From: Thermomonas brevis
Lineage (GTDB): Bacteria; Pseudomonadota; Gammaproteobacteria; Xanthomonadales; Xanthomonadaceae
NCBI RefSeq assembly: GCF_014395425.1
Contig: NZ_CP060711.1
Span: 3,038,001 to 3,102,000 of the forward strand
Direction of reading: 5' to 3'
Length of the DNA stretch: 64,000 bases
Part shown: piece after piece, positions 51,074-58,978 of the stretch
Layout of the letters: the number at the start of each line of letters is the position of its first letter
Numbering within the stretch: position 1 is the stretch's first letter
Notes under the pieces: generated by a model
Database searches by the model: none
Seen by the model: only the letters and a program-made list of their open reading frames with translations
What the model was told of the DNA's origin: nothing
Translations under genes and position numbers: made by a program

Positions 51074-52318
51074 CCGGCGCCGAAGGTGCCGAACGTGCAG
51101 ACGCTGTGGTTCAGCTACGACGCGGAGAACCGGGTGCAGGTGGTGAACGGCGCGTTGGTGAACGGTCAGATCGTGGTGGCGGGGAAGCAGGCGAACTCGG
51201 ACGTGGAGTCGTACGCGCTGCACTACGACGCGGCGGGCCATGCGGTGAGCCGGACGACGGTGACGTCGTGGGGCGCCACGCAGGTGGCGCAGTCGACGTA
51301 CACGCTGCGCGGCCAGTTGGAGCTGGAATACGCGGCGGTGAACGTGGGCCAGACCACCGGGGTGGTGGCGAAGCACACCTACGACGCGGCGGGGCGGGAG
51401 ACCGAGCTGACGGAGTATTTCGCGCCGGGGACGATCAGGAGTTACCTGGTCGGCAACCCGAAGATGGGTGAGCAAACGGAGTATGAAGTCGACGTAAGCG
51501 GCTGGCGTTCGCACCAGACCAAGACGACCTACGACGTCGATGGCCGCGTGCTGCAGGTGAGCGAGCTGGGTCGGACGGGGCAGACCTGGTTCAGGGGCGC
51601 GCCCGATCCGGCGCTGACGGCGCTGTCGACCGTGTACTACAGCACGGCCTCGGGCGGCAGCGGCTACAACAGCGCCGGGATGCTGGTGACGTACCGCTAC
51701 CAGACCGGCAGCGGCACCTACACGCACACGTACACCACGGAGTATGCGAAGCGCGAGACGTACCTGGAGAAGACGGTCACGGGGACCAGCACGGACCCCA
51801 ACTACAAGCGGACGGTCACCGCCAGCATCTACGACCAGATGGGCCGCCGGGTGAAGATCACCCAGAGCACGCCTGGCCAGTCGGTGCCGACGCAGGTGCG
51901 GAGTTTCAGTTTCGATGCGTCGGGGGGCATCCTGACGCGTCGCGACAACGGATCGCCGCAGCACTACGTGTACGTGAACGGCCAGCAGATGGCGACGCTG
52001 GGCGAAGACGGGAAGATCGACGCGGCGAGCCAGCTGACGGCGTTCGACAGCAGCCAGATGGGCACGGAGCCCGCGATGGTGCTGGAGGGCGACACGCTGC
52101 AGAGCATCGCGCAGCGGGTCTACGGCAACGGCAGCCTGTGGTACGTGCTAGCGGCGGCGAACGCGGTGACGGACGCGGAGCTGGTGGTGGGCTCGACGCT
52201 GAAGGTGCCGTCGGTGAAGACGACGGCGAACGACGCGACGACGTTCAAGCCGTTCGACCCGAACGCGATCCAAGGCTCGACGACACCGAGCCTGCCTTAC
52301 ATCACGCCGCCGCCGAAG
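51074..52318 (+). repeat. Cassette module, copy B
   Basis: 1245 bp collinear with copy A at 46236-47480 with no indel, differing at scattered single positions (for example Ser-Trp instead of Ser-Thr in VTS-W/T-GATQVAQ). Homology begins exactly at CCGGCGCCGAAGG and stops at CCGCCGAAG, before the alternative hydrophobic segment. Confidence 0.93.
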
Positions 52319-54514
52319 AGCCATTGCGGCGCGTTGGCGAAGATCGTGATGGTGGTGGTGGCGATCGTGGTGACGATCTATACGGCCGGGGCGCTGACCA
52401 GCGCGGTCATGGCTGCCAATGGTGCGGTCGTCACCGGCGGCGCCATGGCGACGGGTGCCGCCGCGCTGAGTGGTAGTGCGATTGCGGTTGCGGGGGGAAC
52501 CGCATCGTTGACAGCGCTCGGTGGCGCGGTGGTCGGCGCCGTGGCCGGTGCGGCAGGTGCCGCCGCCAGCCTGGCAGTGGGCAGCGCGATGGGGGCGGCG
52601 ACCTTCAGTTGGCGCAGCGTGGCAGCAGGCGCGGTGACCGGTGCCATCACGGGTGGAATTGCAGCGCGGTTCGGCACGATTGGCGCGGCTGCCAATAAAG
52701 GCGAATGGGGCAAGGTGGCGGGCTTGGCCGTCGCCAATGCCGGCGCGAATGCGGCCGGGCAGATCGTGGGTGGCGGCAGCTTCAGTTGGCGCGGTGTTGC
52801 AGCGAATGCGGTGAGTAGCGTGGTCTCGGCAGGCATCAATGATCGCCTGTCCACGTTGCCGGAGAACCCGTTCCTCGGCAACGGCAACATGCTCGATGAC
52901 TTCGCCAACCACATGGTGGGCGGAGTGGTGTCGCTGCATGCCAGGAGAGCATTCGGGTTCGATGATGCGGTGGACTACGGCAACATCGCGGCGGATGCGT
53001 TCGGCAATGCGTTGGCGAGTGCAAGAGTGCGTCGTTCGCAGCTTCGCGATGCGCAGAAGCAGTTGGATGCGTTCCAGGCACGCATGAACGCGCAGATGGA
53101 GGAACGCGCGCAGGCGGCACTCGACAGGATGGCCTTGGAAGCGAAGGGTGTTGCGATGGTTCGCGATGCTCAAAGCATCGTGGCCGATGCCGCACGGAAC
53201 GGGACGGCGATGGGCCCGGCGAGCTACAACGATATTGCTGAAATGGCGCGAGAGTATGGCTATGACCAGACCGCTGACCAGATCGAAGCAGACCAGAGTT
53301 GGCAGGCACTGGATGCTTTGGCTTCCCGTACTCCAGCCAACGAGCGTGAAGCGAACGTATTGGCGTTCTTGACGCATCTGTCAAACCGGGAATTTGGCGC
53401 CTATACCCGTGTGGGTGTCGGTGCGCCGCCACTGGCGTTGGACGATTCAATCCAAAGAGCGTGGGCTGCCGAGGAATGGCGGCCATTCCATGATGCATTG
53501 CAGTCTCAGCTTGAGCATGAAGATGTGATCCTCTCCATGCCGCAGCGTCAGCAGGCCATCACCAATGCCAGCATCATCGGTATTGATGATGCATCTGTTG
53601 ACGCCGCCATCGCGGCTGGCCATACGAGCAGCCTTGATGCGGTGAGTTACGCGATCCGTTCGACAGGATACGAGTTGTGGAACTTTGCTTCTTTGGGGTT
53701 CCTGAAGCGACATGACGAGAGATTGACCAACTACGCGAACGGCGAGTTGTCGCAAGCCAACTTCTGGACGGCGACCGTACTGGATGGCGTGGGCAGCGTC
53801 GCTAGCCTCTATGGAAGTGGGCGCTTGCTCGGGTATGTCGGGGGGCGTTTGGGCTCCGGCTATCTTGGCAACATGATGGGCGGTGGCGCTGCTGGCGTAT
53901 CGTTCGATGCCATCCAGCAGAGCACTGGCATGGTGACGCATTGGGTCACGGGAGGGCAGGCAGGGCAATCCGGTTATTCGTGGAAACAGACGGTAGTCGC
54001 TGGCCTGACGGGAGTGGCGTTGGGTGGGGTTGCGCGTTACGCGGAGACTTCCCGAGTTCTGAATACGGCGCTTCGATTCCAGAATCCAATCATCCTTGAG
54101 CGGGCTCCTGTGTTCAGCATGAACGGGCTTGGAGCGATTAAGGGGTTTAGGAGTCCGGTTGCTTCAGTTAGTGAGAAATACACTGTTGGCCTATACAACG
54201 AAATTAGAGGGGCGGCACCCGGCTTAGATGCACATCATGTCGGCCAAAAGGCTTTGTTAAAGGAGATGATCCCTGGCTACAATCCCAATACTGCTCCTGC
54301 AATGTTGGTGCCTAAAGTGGGTCATACGATCAGGGGGCCTAATGGTATTGTCTCTAGAAGCACAGCTGGCCTGCTTACGCCGAGGGCAGTCTTGGCGCGT
54401 GACATTGGCGAGCTTCGAAGGGTTTATCCTGATATTCCAAATTCTCAATTGCGGCGACTCATTTCGATGAACAAAAATTCCTACCCTGGCGCATTTGAAA
54501 AGGTATATCCATGA
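51086..54514 (+). CDS. Silent toxin cassette: module + LysM-like + pre-toxin + HNH-like nuclease
   Basis: 1142 codons opening inside the repeated module at VPNVQTLWFSYDAENR. There is no native start; the first available GTG is mid-sequence, and the DNA just upstream is AT-rich filler. After the module come the LysM-like motif, a long Gly/Ala-rich segment with FSWRSVAAGAVTG and FSWRGVAANAVSS repeats, a helical region, and a C-terminal toxin with YNEIRGAAPGLDAHHVGQKA, GYNPNTAPAMLVPKVGHT and a final RRLISMNKNSYPGAFEK. The paired His after Asp-Ala suggests an HNH-type nuclease. Exchange through the module would place this tip in frame on the giant protein. An immunity gene overlaps the end by 4 bp. 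Confidence 0.75.
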   Translation: MPNVQTLWFSYDAENRVQVVNGALVNGQIVVAGKQANSDVESYALHYDAAGHAVSRTTVTSWGATQVAQSTYTLRGQLELEYAAVNVGQTTGVVAKHTYDAAGRETELTEYFAPGTIRSYLVGNPKMGEQTEYEVDVSGWRSHQTKTTYDVDGRVLQVSELGRTGQTWFRGAPDPALTALSTVYYSTASGGSGYNSAGMLVTYRYQTGSGTYTHTYTTEYAKRETYLEKTVTGTSTDPNYKRTVTASIYDQMGRRVKITQSTPGQSVPTQVRSFSFDASGGILTRRDNGSPQHYVYVNGQQMATLGEDGKIDAASQLTAFDSSQMGTEPAMVLEGDTLQSIAQRVYGNGSLWYVLAAANAVTDAELVVGSTLKVPSVKTTANDATTFKPFDPNAIQGSTTPSLPYITPPPKSHCGALAKIVMVVVAIVVTIYTAGALTSAVMAANGAVVTGGAMATGAAALSGSAIAVAGGTASLTALGGAVVGAVAGAAGAAASLAVGSAMGAATFSWRSVAAGAVTGAITGGIAARFGTIGAAANKGEWGKVAGLAVANAGANAAGQIVGGGSFSWRGVAANAVSSVVSAGINDRLSTLPENPFLGNGNMLDDFANHMVGGVVSLHARRAFGFDDAVDYGNIAADAFGNALASARVRRSQLRDAQKQLDAFQARMNAQMEERAQAALDRMALEAKGVAMVRDAQSIVADAARNGTAMGPASYNDIAEMAREYGYDQTADQIEADQSWQALDALASRTPANEREANVLAFLTHLSNREFGAYTRVGVGAPPLALDDSIQRAWAAEEWRPFHDALQSQLEHEDVILSMPQRQQAITNASIIGIDDASVDAAIAAGHTSSLDAVSYAIRSTGYELWNFASLGFLKRHDERLTNYANGELSQANFWTATVLDGVGSVASLYGSGRLLGYVGGRLGSGYLGNMMGGGAAGVSFDAIQQSTGMVTHWVTGGQAGQSGYSWKQTVVAGLTGVALGGVARYAETSRVLNTALRFQNPIILERAPVFSMNGLGAIKGFRSPVASVSEKYTVGLYNEIRGAAPGLDAHHVGQKALLKEMIPGYNPNTAPAMLVPKVGHTIRGPNGIVSRSTAGLLTPRAVLARDIGELRRVYPDIPNSQLRRLISMNKNSYPGAFEKVYP

Positions 54515-54873
54515 CTCCGCAGGAATTTGCGTCTAAAATCTATAGTCATGTTGTCTTGGAAAATAATAAGATCTATCAGGATCTCTTTGGGTCGACAATT
54601 ATTAGCGAGGCTTCAGATTTGTATTGGGGGCGTGCGCTTACGTTATTTCGTGGATTAAATTATAGTGAGAGAGAGGTTTTTTTTGAGGTGATGCGGCAGG
54701 TTTCTGTTGATACTGTCGCCAATGTATTTGGAATAATTGATGGAGTTAATCGTGTTGATGGTATTGATGGGGTAGTTAATTTGATCGTGGATGATGTTGA
54801 TGTCAGCGGTGATCTGCAAAATTTGTTTTTAGTGGAAGACGAGCGTGCGAGGGGAGAAATCGGGCCAGAGTGA
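54511..54873 (+). CDS. Putative immunity protein of cassette B
   Basis: 120 residues, strongly AT-rich compared with the rest of the window, overlapping the toxin stop by 4 bp (ATGA). MTPQEFASKIYSHVVLENNK begins the protein; YSEREVFFEVMRQVSVDTVA and VFGIIDGVNRVDGIDGVVNL follow. It resembles small helical immunity-type proteins with a C-terminal Asp-rich tail. Function inferred from context. Confidence 0.7.
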   Translation: MTPQEFASKIYSHVVLENNKIYQDLFGSTIISEASDLYWGRALTLFRGLNYSEREVFFEVMRQVSVDTVANVFGIIDGVNRVDGIDGVVNLIVDDVDVSGDLQNLFLVEDERARGEIGPE

Positions 54874-54915
54874 ACTTTCTTCTCATTTGGCTCATCTCGC
54901 TTGAACTCATGGTGT
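54870..54915 (+). repeat. 46-bp post-cassette repeat, copy 1
   Basis: Starts GTGAACTTTCTTCTCATTTG within the last codons of the immunity gene and ends GGTGT. It matches 41 of 46 bases of the copy at 55563-55608. Both copies follow an immunity gene. Confidence 0.8.
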
Positions 54916-54923
54916 GACGCTGT

Positions 54924-55002
54924 AAAAACAGGGGTCGGAGTTGAGTTTTTAGAGTTTAGTTTTTAGGAGAAGCCCGAGAAAGTCGACTCCGACCCCTGTT
55001 TT
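54924..55002. mobile_element. MITE-like inverted-repeat element 3
   Basis: 79 bp, nearly identical to element 2 including its internal duplication (one base changed in GTTTAGTTTTTAGG). Inverted ends AAAAACAGGGGTCGGAGTTG / CGACTCCGACCCCTGTTTT. Like element 2 it directly abuts a 5'-truncated toxin end. Confidence 0.85.
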
Positions 55003-55117
55003 GCTGAAATGGCCTACCAGTGCAACTTATAAGGAAATCGAGATGCTCAATAGCGATGCATTCCGAGCGATGGGTTATGTCAAGAAAGGCGGTCAATGGG
55101 TGATAGTAAAGCCGTGA
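55003..55117 (+). pseudogene. C-terminal remnant of a fourth toxin
   Basis: About 38 codons in frame from the element 3 boundary: KWPTSATYKEIEMLNSDAFR, then AMGYVKKGGQWVIVKP and a TGA. This reads like the extreme C-terminus of an effector, cut off by element 3. The stop overlaps a GTG/ATG start of an immunity-like gene (GTGATG), the usual toxin-immunity junction. Confidence 0.5.
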
Positions 55118-55505
55118 TGACCAACGATATGCAACTTGGAGAGACGCTCGCTGGCATTGAATACGGTGACTTCCTGTCAAGGCACCGGTTTGAATTGCGA
55201 CATAAGATTCGCACTGATGGTTTTTCCTGTACGGTGGTGGATAACGGCAGCATCTTGATAGCGTTCACTTATCAACCTTTCCTGGGCGAGAATTTTCATG
55301 TCGCCAGCAGGGGGGGGAAGTGTCGGAGGCGTCGATCCTGAGCCAAGGACATGGGTGGTTTCTGCTGGCTGACTTGTGCCCAGATGAATTTCGTTCGCTT
55401 CAATCGGGTGGCTTTCCAAGTGATCGAAAGCAGCAGATTAATTTCTTTACAACGGTTCTTGAGAAGTTGATGAAGAGGATGGATGTGGGCGAAATCCGAG
55501 TTTGA
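55114..55505 (+). pseudogene. Immunity-like gene frameshifted at a G8 tract
   Basis: Starting at GTG 55114 or ATG 55117 the frame reads MTNDMQLGETLAGIEYGDFL, then GFSCTVVDNGSILIAFTYQP, until a run of eight G at 55310-55317. After the run that frame stops at 55341. Shifting frame there continues into EVSEASILSQGHGWFLLADL and LCPDEFRSLQSGGFPSDRKQ to a stop at 55505. One extra G would restore about 129 residues. A phase-variable tract, decay, or a sequencing error are all possible. Confidence 0.55.
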
Positions 55506-55562
55506 GATAACGCGTAAGATGGGTTGAAACCCGAAAACGGGGTCGGGAAACTTAGGGTCGGA

Positions 55563-55608
55563 GTGAGCTTTCTGCTCGTTTGGCTCATCTCGTTTGAACT
55601 CTTGGTGT
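55563..55608 (+). repeat. 46-bp post-cassette repeat, copy 2
   Basis: GTGAGCTTTCTGCTCGTTTG to GGTGT, 41/46 identical to 54870-54915. It is preceded by AGGGTCGGA, which resembles an eroded end of the MITE-like elements. Confidence 0.8.
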
Positions 55609-55611
55609 CTC

Positions 55612-55635
55612 CCCGCCGACGCTGATGTCGGCGGG
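55612..55635 (+). other. Perfect hairpin before cassette C
   Basis: 9-bp stem CCCGCCGAC / GTCGGCGGG with a GCTGAT loop, between the 46-bp repeat and cassette C. No T-run; could be a weak terminator. Confidence 0.4.
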
Positions 55636-56254
55636 TGATCTATTCAAAACCAATCTGCCGGGAGGCGGCACGCCGGCGCCGAAGGTGCCGAACGTGCAGA
55701 CGCTGTGGTTCAGCTACGACGCGGAGAACCGGGTGCAGGTGGTGAACGGCGCCTTGGTGAACGGTCAGATCGTGGTGGCGGGAAAGCAGGCGAACTCGGA
55801 CGTGGAGTCGTACGCGCTGCACTACGACGCGGCGGGGCGGGAGACCGAGCTGACGGAGTATTTCGCGCCGGGGACGATCAGGAGTTACCTGGTCGGCAAT
55901 CCGAAGATGGGTGAGCAAACGGAATATGAAGTCGACGTAAGCGGCTGGCGTTCGCACCAGACCAAGACGACCTACGACGTCGATGGCCGCGTGCTGCAGG
56001 TGAGCGAGCTGGGGCGGACGGGGCAGACCTGGTTCAAGGACGCGCCCGATCCGGCGCTGACGGCGCTGTCGACCGTGTACTACAGCACGGCCTTGGGCGG
56101 CAGCGGCTACTACAGCGCCGGGATGCTGGTGACGTACCGCTGCCAGAACCTGGCTGGCACGCACATGTGCACGACGACGTTCGGTAATTTGCCATCGAGC
56201 GCATTTCGCGAAGGTGGCGAACGGGCGGGTTCTCTTTTGGAACCATCTGCTTGA
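55625..56254 (+). pseudogene. Truncated cassette C (module copy with internal deletion)
   Basis: 209 codons starting MSAGDLFKTNLPGGGTPAPK. From 55673 it matches the module of copies A and B. However, the segment between two YDAAG units is missing: it joins YALHYDAAG directly to RETELTEYFAPG, removing the HAVSRTTVT...KHTYDAAG stretch. Homology fades after MLVTYRCQ near 56142, and the frame ends in unrelated CTTTFGNLPSS and a stop, with no toxin. It looks like a dead end of the cassette array. Confidence 0.8.
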
Positions 56255-56334
56255 CTGGGAAGGCTAGGGTGGCGAACTTCAAAGGCGGTACTTGCGTATT
56301 TGATTGATGGTTGACCAAAAGGGAGGTGGTGCTT

Positions 56335-57099
56335 GTGAGGATTTTTGCGTGCTTGGTGGGTTTGGTTATTTCCGTTACCTCAACGGCGGTTGTGGCTCAG
56401 AGCAAGACCATGGTGCTTGCGACAGGGGATTCGTATACCCGGCGAACGCCGTGCCAGAGTACGAATTACGAATATTGCGATATGAATTATCAGCTTCTCC
56501 ACGATCAAAGTTACGCCACCTATTTGAATCCCGCGACTTTTTATCGCGTGACGACCGGGGATAACTCTGGCCGGGGAGGGGAAACGTGTACTACCCAGGA
56601 GGCATTCAGTTCAGGACCTTGGACCGGGCAGGCTCGCGGCCTGCTTGCTCAAGTCAATGACAGGGTGGTTCGCAGGGCCGAAGGAGTGGTGAGCGTTCTG
56701 ATTGGAATCAATGACGTCAATGCTTATGGCGTGTCATTGCCGGAATTGGGGAATTGCCTGCTGTCGCTTTATGAGGCGATGAGCGCGAAAAAAATCATTG
56801 CGCTCACATATCCTCCGGTATCGAATACGACCCGGGTATGGGCGCCAATGGGGGGGGGGCTGGCGGAGCAGAACAGGGTGCGCGTCAACCAGACGATTCG
56901 TACGGCGGTGACCTATTACAATTCGCGGCACAGTGAAAAGATCCGATTGGTCGATCTCGCCACGGTATGGCCCGATCCGGGCGCCTACACGGTAGACGGT
57001 GCCCATCCGAACGCCCAAGGAGCGATCCTGATGGCAAAGAGGTGGCTGCAAGACGTGTGCGGCGGGACTTCTTTCATTCCCAACTGCTACCTGCATTGA
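56335..57099 (+). CDS. Secreted SGNH/GDSL-type hydrolase
   Basis: About 254 residues from a GTG placed 8 bp after a GGAGG ribosome-binding site; an upstream TTG is less likely. The signal peptide MRIFACLVGLVISVTSTAVV-AQ is clear. SGNH blocks follow: LATGDSYTRRTP (catalytic Ser in GDS), Gly in SGRGGET, LIGINDVNAYG (Asn block), and VDGAHPNAQG (Asp and His). Several Cys pairs suggest disulfides. It probably deacylates or deacetylates an extracellular ester substrate, which is unknown. It lies just after the toxin array but shares no composition or sequence with it. Confidence 0.85.
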   Translation: MRIFACLVGLVISVTSTAVVAQSKTMVLATGDSYTRRTPCQSTNYEYCDMNYQLLHDQSYATYLNPATFYRVTTGDNSGRGGETCTTQEAFSSGPWTGQARGLLAQVNDRVVRRAEGVVSVLIGINDVNAYGVSLPELGNCLLSLYEAMSAKKIIALTYPPVSNTTRVWAPMGGGLAEQNRVRVNQTIRTAVTYYNSRHSEKIRLVDLATVWPDPGAYTVDGAHPNAQGAILMAKRWLQDVCGGTSFIPNCYLH

Positions 57100-57219
57100 G
57101 CGTTGCTCTGCCGGGGGCCGTCTTGCGAGACGGCTCATCGGCAGGTGCCGTCCAGCGCGGAATAAACGGGGAATGCGGCTGTCCGACGATTTATCGGAGA
57201 ATATCGGAAAGCCAGTTGT

Positions 57220-57885
57220 TCACCATTTCTTAGGCAGCCTCCTGACGATCGCCATCTGCCGATCGTTATTCTTGACGATGAAGCCGCCGCGGATGAGATT
57301 CCGCATGATGTTGCCTACCATCTCACGGCTGGCGCCGACGCGGTTGGCGATTTCCTGGTAAGTCAGGATGCGGGGAACGGTCCGTACATCGCCATTCATG
57401 AAGGTGTGCTCTTCCAGGAGCGAGGCGACGCGCTCATAAACGTCCTGCAGCACCAAGCTGCGATTCTGCCGGGTCAGGCGGCGTACCCGGCCGATCAGTC
57501 TGTGCACGAGGTATTCGCCGAAATCCGGAGCGTTGTGCAACAGTGCGGCCGCGGTTTTCCCATCGAGGGTTTTGCAGGTCGCGTCGGTGATGGCCTTGAC
57601 GGAAGTCGAGCGGGGTCCTCCGTCCAGCATCAATTCGCCCAACAGTTCGCCGGGTTTCAGGACGCTGTAGACGACTTCCTGGTCGTTGTCGCCAGACGAA
57701 TAGGCCTTGAGTTGCCCAGAGAGCAGGAGGAAAAGATGGTCCGCCTCGTCGCCCTCATGGAACAGGATGTCGCCGGCGGCGTAGTGGCGGATTTCGCCTT
57801 GGCGCAGCAGTTCCGCCTGTAGGCTGGGCGGAAGGTGAAGGGCCGATCCTGCGAGCTGTTCTTGCATAAGGGGCTTGGCTTCCAT
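57220..57885 (-). CDS. Crp/Fnr-family transcriptional regulator
   Basis: 221 residues. The N-terminal cyclic-nucleotide-binding-like barrel includes RHYAAGDILFHEGDEADHLF, LLLSGQLKAYSSG and KPGELLGELMLDGGPRSTSV. A dimerisation helix follows. The C-terminal Crp-type HTH is RILTYQEIANRVGASREMVG, NIMRNLIRGGFIVKNN. There is no N-terminal Cys cluster, so it is not an oxygen-sensing FNR, and it lacks the features of Xanthomonas Clp. It is divergent from the TPR/fli-flh genes 146 bp away and may control them. Confidence 0.9.
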   Translation of the reverse strand: MEAKPLMQEQLAGSALHLPPSLQAELLRQGEIRHYAAGDILFHEGDEADHLFLLLSGQLKAYSSGDNDQEVVYSVLKPGELLGELMLDGGPRSTSVKAITDATCKTLDGKTAAALLHNAPDFGEYLVHRLIGRVRRLTRQNRSLVLQDVYERVASLLEEHTFMNGDVRTVPRILTYQEIANRVGASREMVGNIMRNLIRGGFIVKNNDRQMAIVRRLPKKW

Positions 57886-58031
57886 GGCCGGCAGGTAAGT
57901 GCATGCGTTGGTTCTTGGGGAGGATGGGCGGGCGCTTGCTAAACTTTCCGCGACCGTCCGGGACTCTGTGGAAGACAGGCTCGTCCGGTCGCGGCCGATG
58001 GGGCCGAACCATCATTTTAAGAGGATGCCCG

Positions 58032-58598
58032 GTGTACGAAAACCTCGACGATGCCGAATTGTTGCGCGCCGCGCTTGACGCCATGAACCGCGAGCATAAT
58101 GCCGACGCCGTTTCGTTGCTCAAGATCCTGGTCGACCGCAACCCCGTGCATCCCTATGGGCACTACCTTCTGGCGGCGGAACACATGCAGCTGGGAATGG
58201 TGGACAGGGCGGAAGAAGGGTTTGCTCGTGCCGTGGCTTTGGCTCCCGACTTTCCGATCGCGCGTTTCCAGTTGGGACAGCTTTATCTCGTGAAGGGTGA
58301 TGGTGCATTGGCGAAATCCACGCTCGCGCCACTGGCCGATCTGCCGTCCGGAACGGCGTTGGCCTCCTATGCGAAGGGGTTGATCGCCATGGTGGATGAT
58401 GACGTTTCGGGTGCTGTTGAAGCACTCCAGACCGGGTTGGCTTGCGAACAGGAGATTCTCCCATTGGCCGGCGATATGCAGCGGTTGCTCGCCAACCTCA
58501 TGGCGCCGACTGAGGATGGGGCGTTCCCTGCTGGCGTGGAAACCACCATGAGTGCGGCGCCGCTCTATCTGTCCGCTTACGGTAAGACCGATCCCTGA
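58032..58598 (+). CDS. TPR-repeat protein
   Basis: 188 residues from a GTG with GAGGA 8 bp upstream. A longer in-frame start at 57903 lacks conservation signs. TPR-like helices run through LLRAALDAMNREHNADAVSL, HPYGHYLLAAEHMQLGMVDR, AEEGFARAVALAPDFPIARF and QLGQLYLVKGDGALAKSTLA. No signal peptide. It overlaps the next gene by one base (TGATG). TPR proteins near type III export genes are often chaperones or adaptors; this is inference. Confidence 0.75.
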   Translation: MYENLDDAELLRAALDAMNREHNADAVSLLKILVDRNPVHPYGHYLLAAEHMQLGMVDRAEEGFARAVALAPDFPIARFQLGQLYLVKGDGALAKSTLAPLADLPSGTALASYAKGLIAMVDDDVSGAVEALQTGLACEQEILPLAGDMQRLLANLMAPTEDGAFPAGVETTMSAAPLYLSAYGKTDP

Positions 58599-58978
58599 TG
58601 ACCATCGACAAGCTCGGCTCTGCCCAAAGCATTATCGCGGCGCTGCGGACGGAAGCTGGGCAGCGCAATGCGCGGGCGCAGGGCAAACCGGATGCGTTTG
58701 CGGAAAGGGCGGCTATGCCCGCACCGCGCAAGGATGTGGCGGCCCTGCGCAGGCAGATGGCTGAAATCGTCCAATCGGTCGATGTGCGCGATGCGGATGC
58801 GGTGCGCAAGGTGCGGCCCCGGATGGTTCGTACCGTCCTGCTCTGGGAGTTTGGGCCGGAGCTGCGCGAGCATCCGGAATGGCAGGCAATGCTGGAATCG
58901 ATTACCAGCGCGCTTGAGGGGCAGGGCGCTGACGGAGAAGCTGAGTTCGTCCAGCTGATTGAAGCGCTAAAACGTTGA
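58598..58978 (+). CDS. Hypothetical protein, 126 aa
   Basis: Translationally coupled to the TPR gene. MTIDKLGSAQSIIAALRTEA, a flexible Ala/Arg/Pro segment, then DVAALRRQMAEIVQSVDVRD and MVRTVLLWEFGPELREHPEW, AMLESITSALEGQ. Mostly helical and soluble, with no recognised domain. It could be a partner of the TPR protein. The 194-bp gap after it holds no gene. Confidence 0.65.
   Translation: MTIDKLGSAQSIIAALRTEAGQRNARAQGKPDAFAERAAMPAPRKDVAALRRQMAEIVQSVDVRDADAVRKVRPRMVRTVLLWEFGPELREHPEWQAMLESITSALEGQGADGEAEFVQLIEALKR

Noticed and set aside
57118-57135. Hairpin GCCGTCT-TGCG-AGACGGC between the SGNH gene and the Crp-family gene as a terminator
   Set aside because: Stem of only 7 bp and no T-run on either strand; kept out of the feature list.
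57220-57885. The Crp-family gene as the FNR acting on the boxes at 3917 and 5089
   Set aside because: It lacks the N-terminal Cys cluster needed for an oxygen-sensing iron-sulfur centre.
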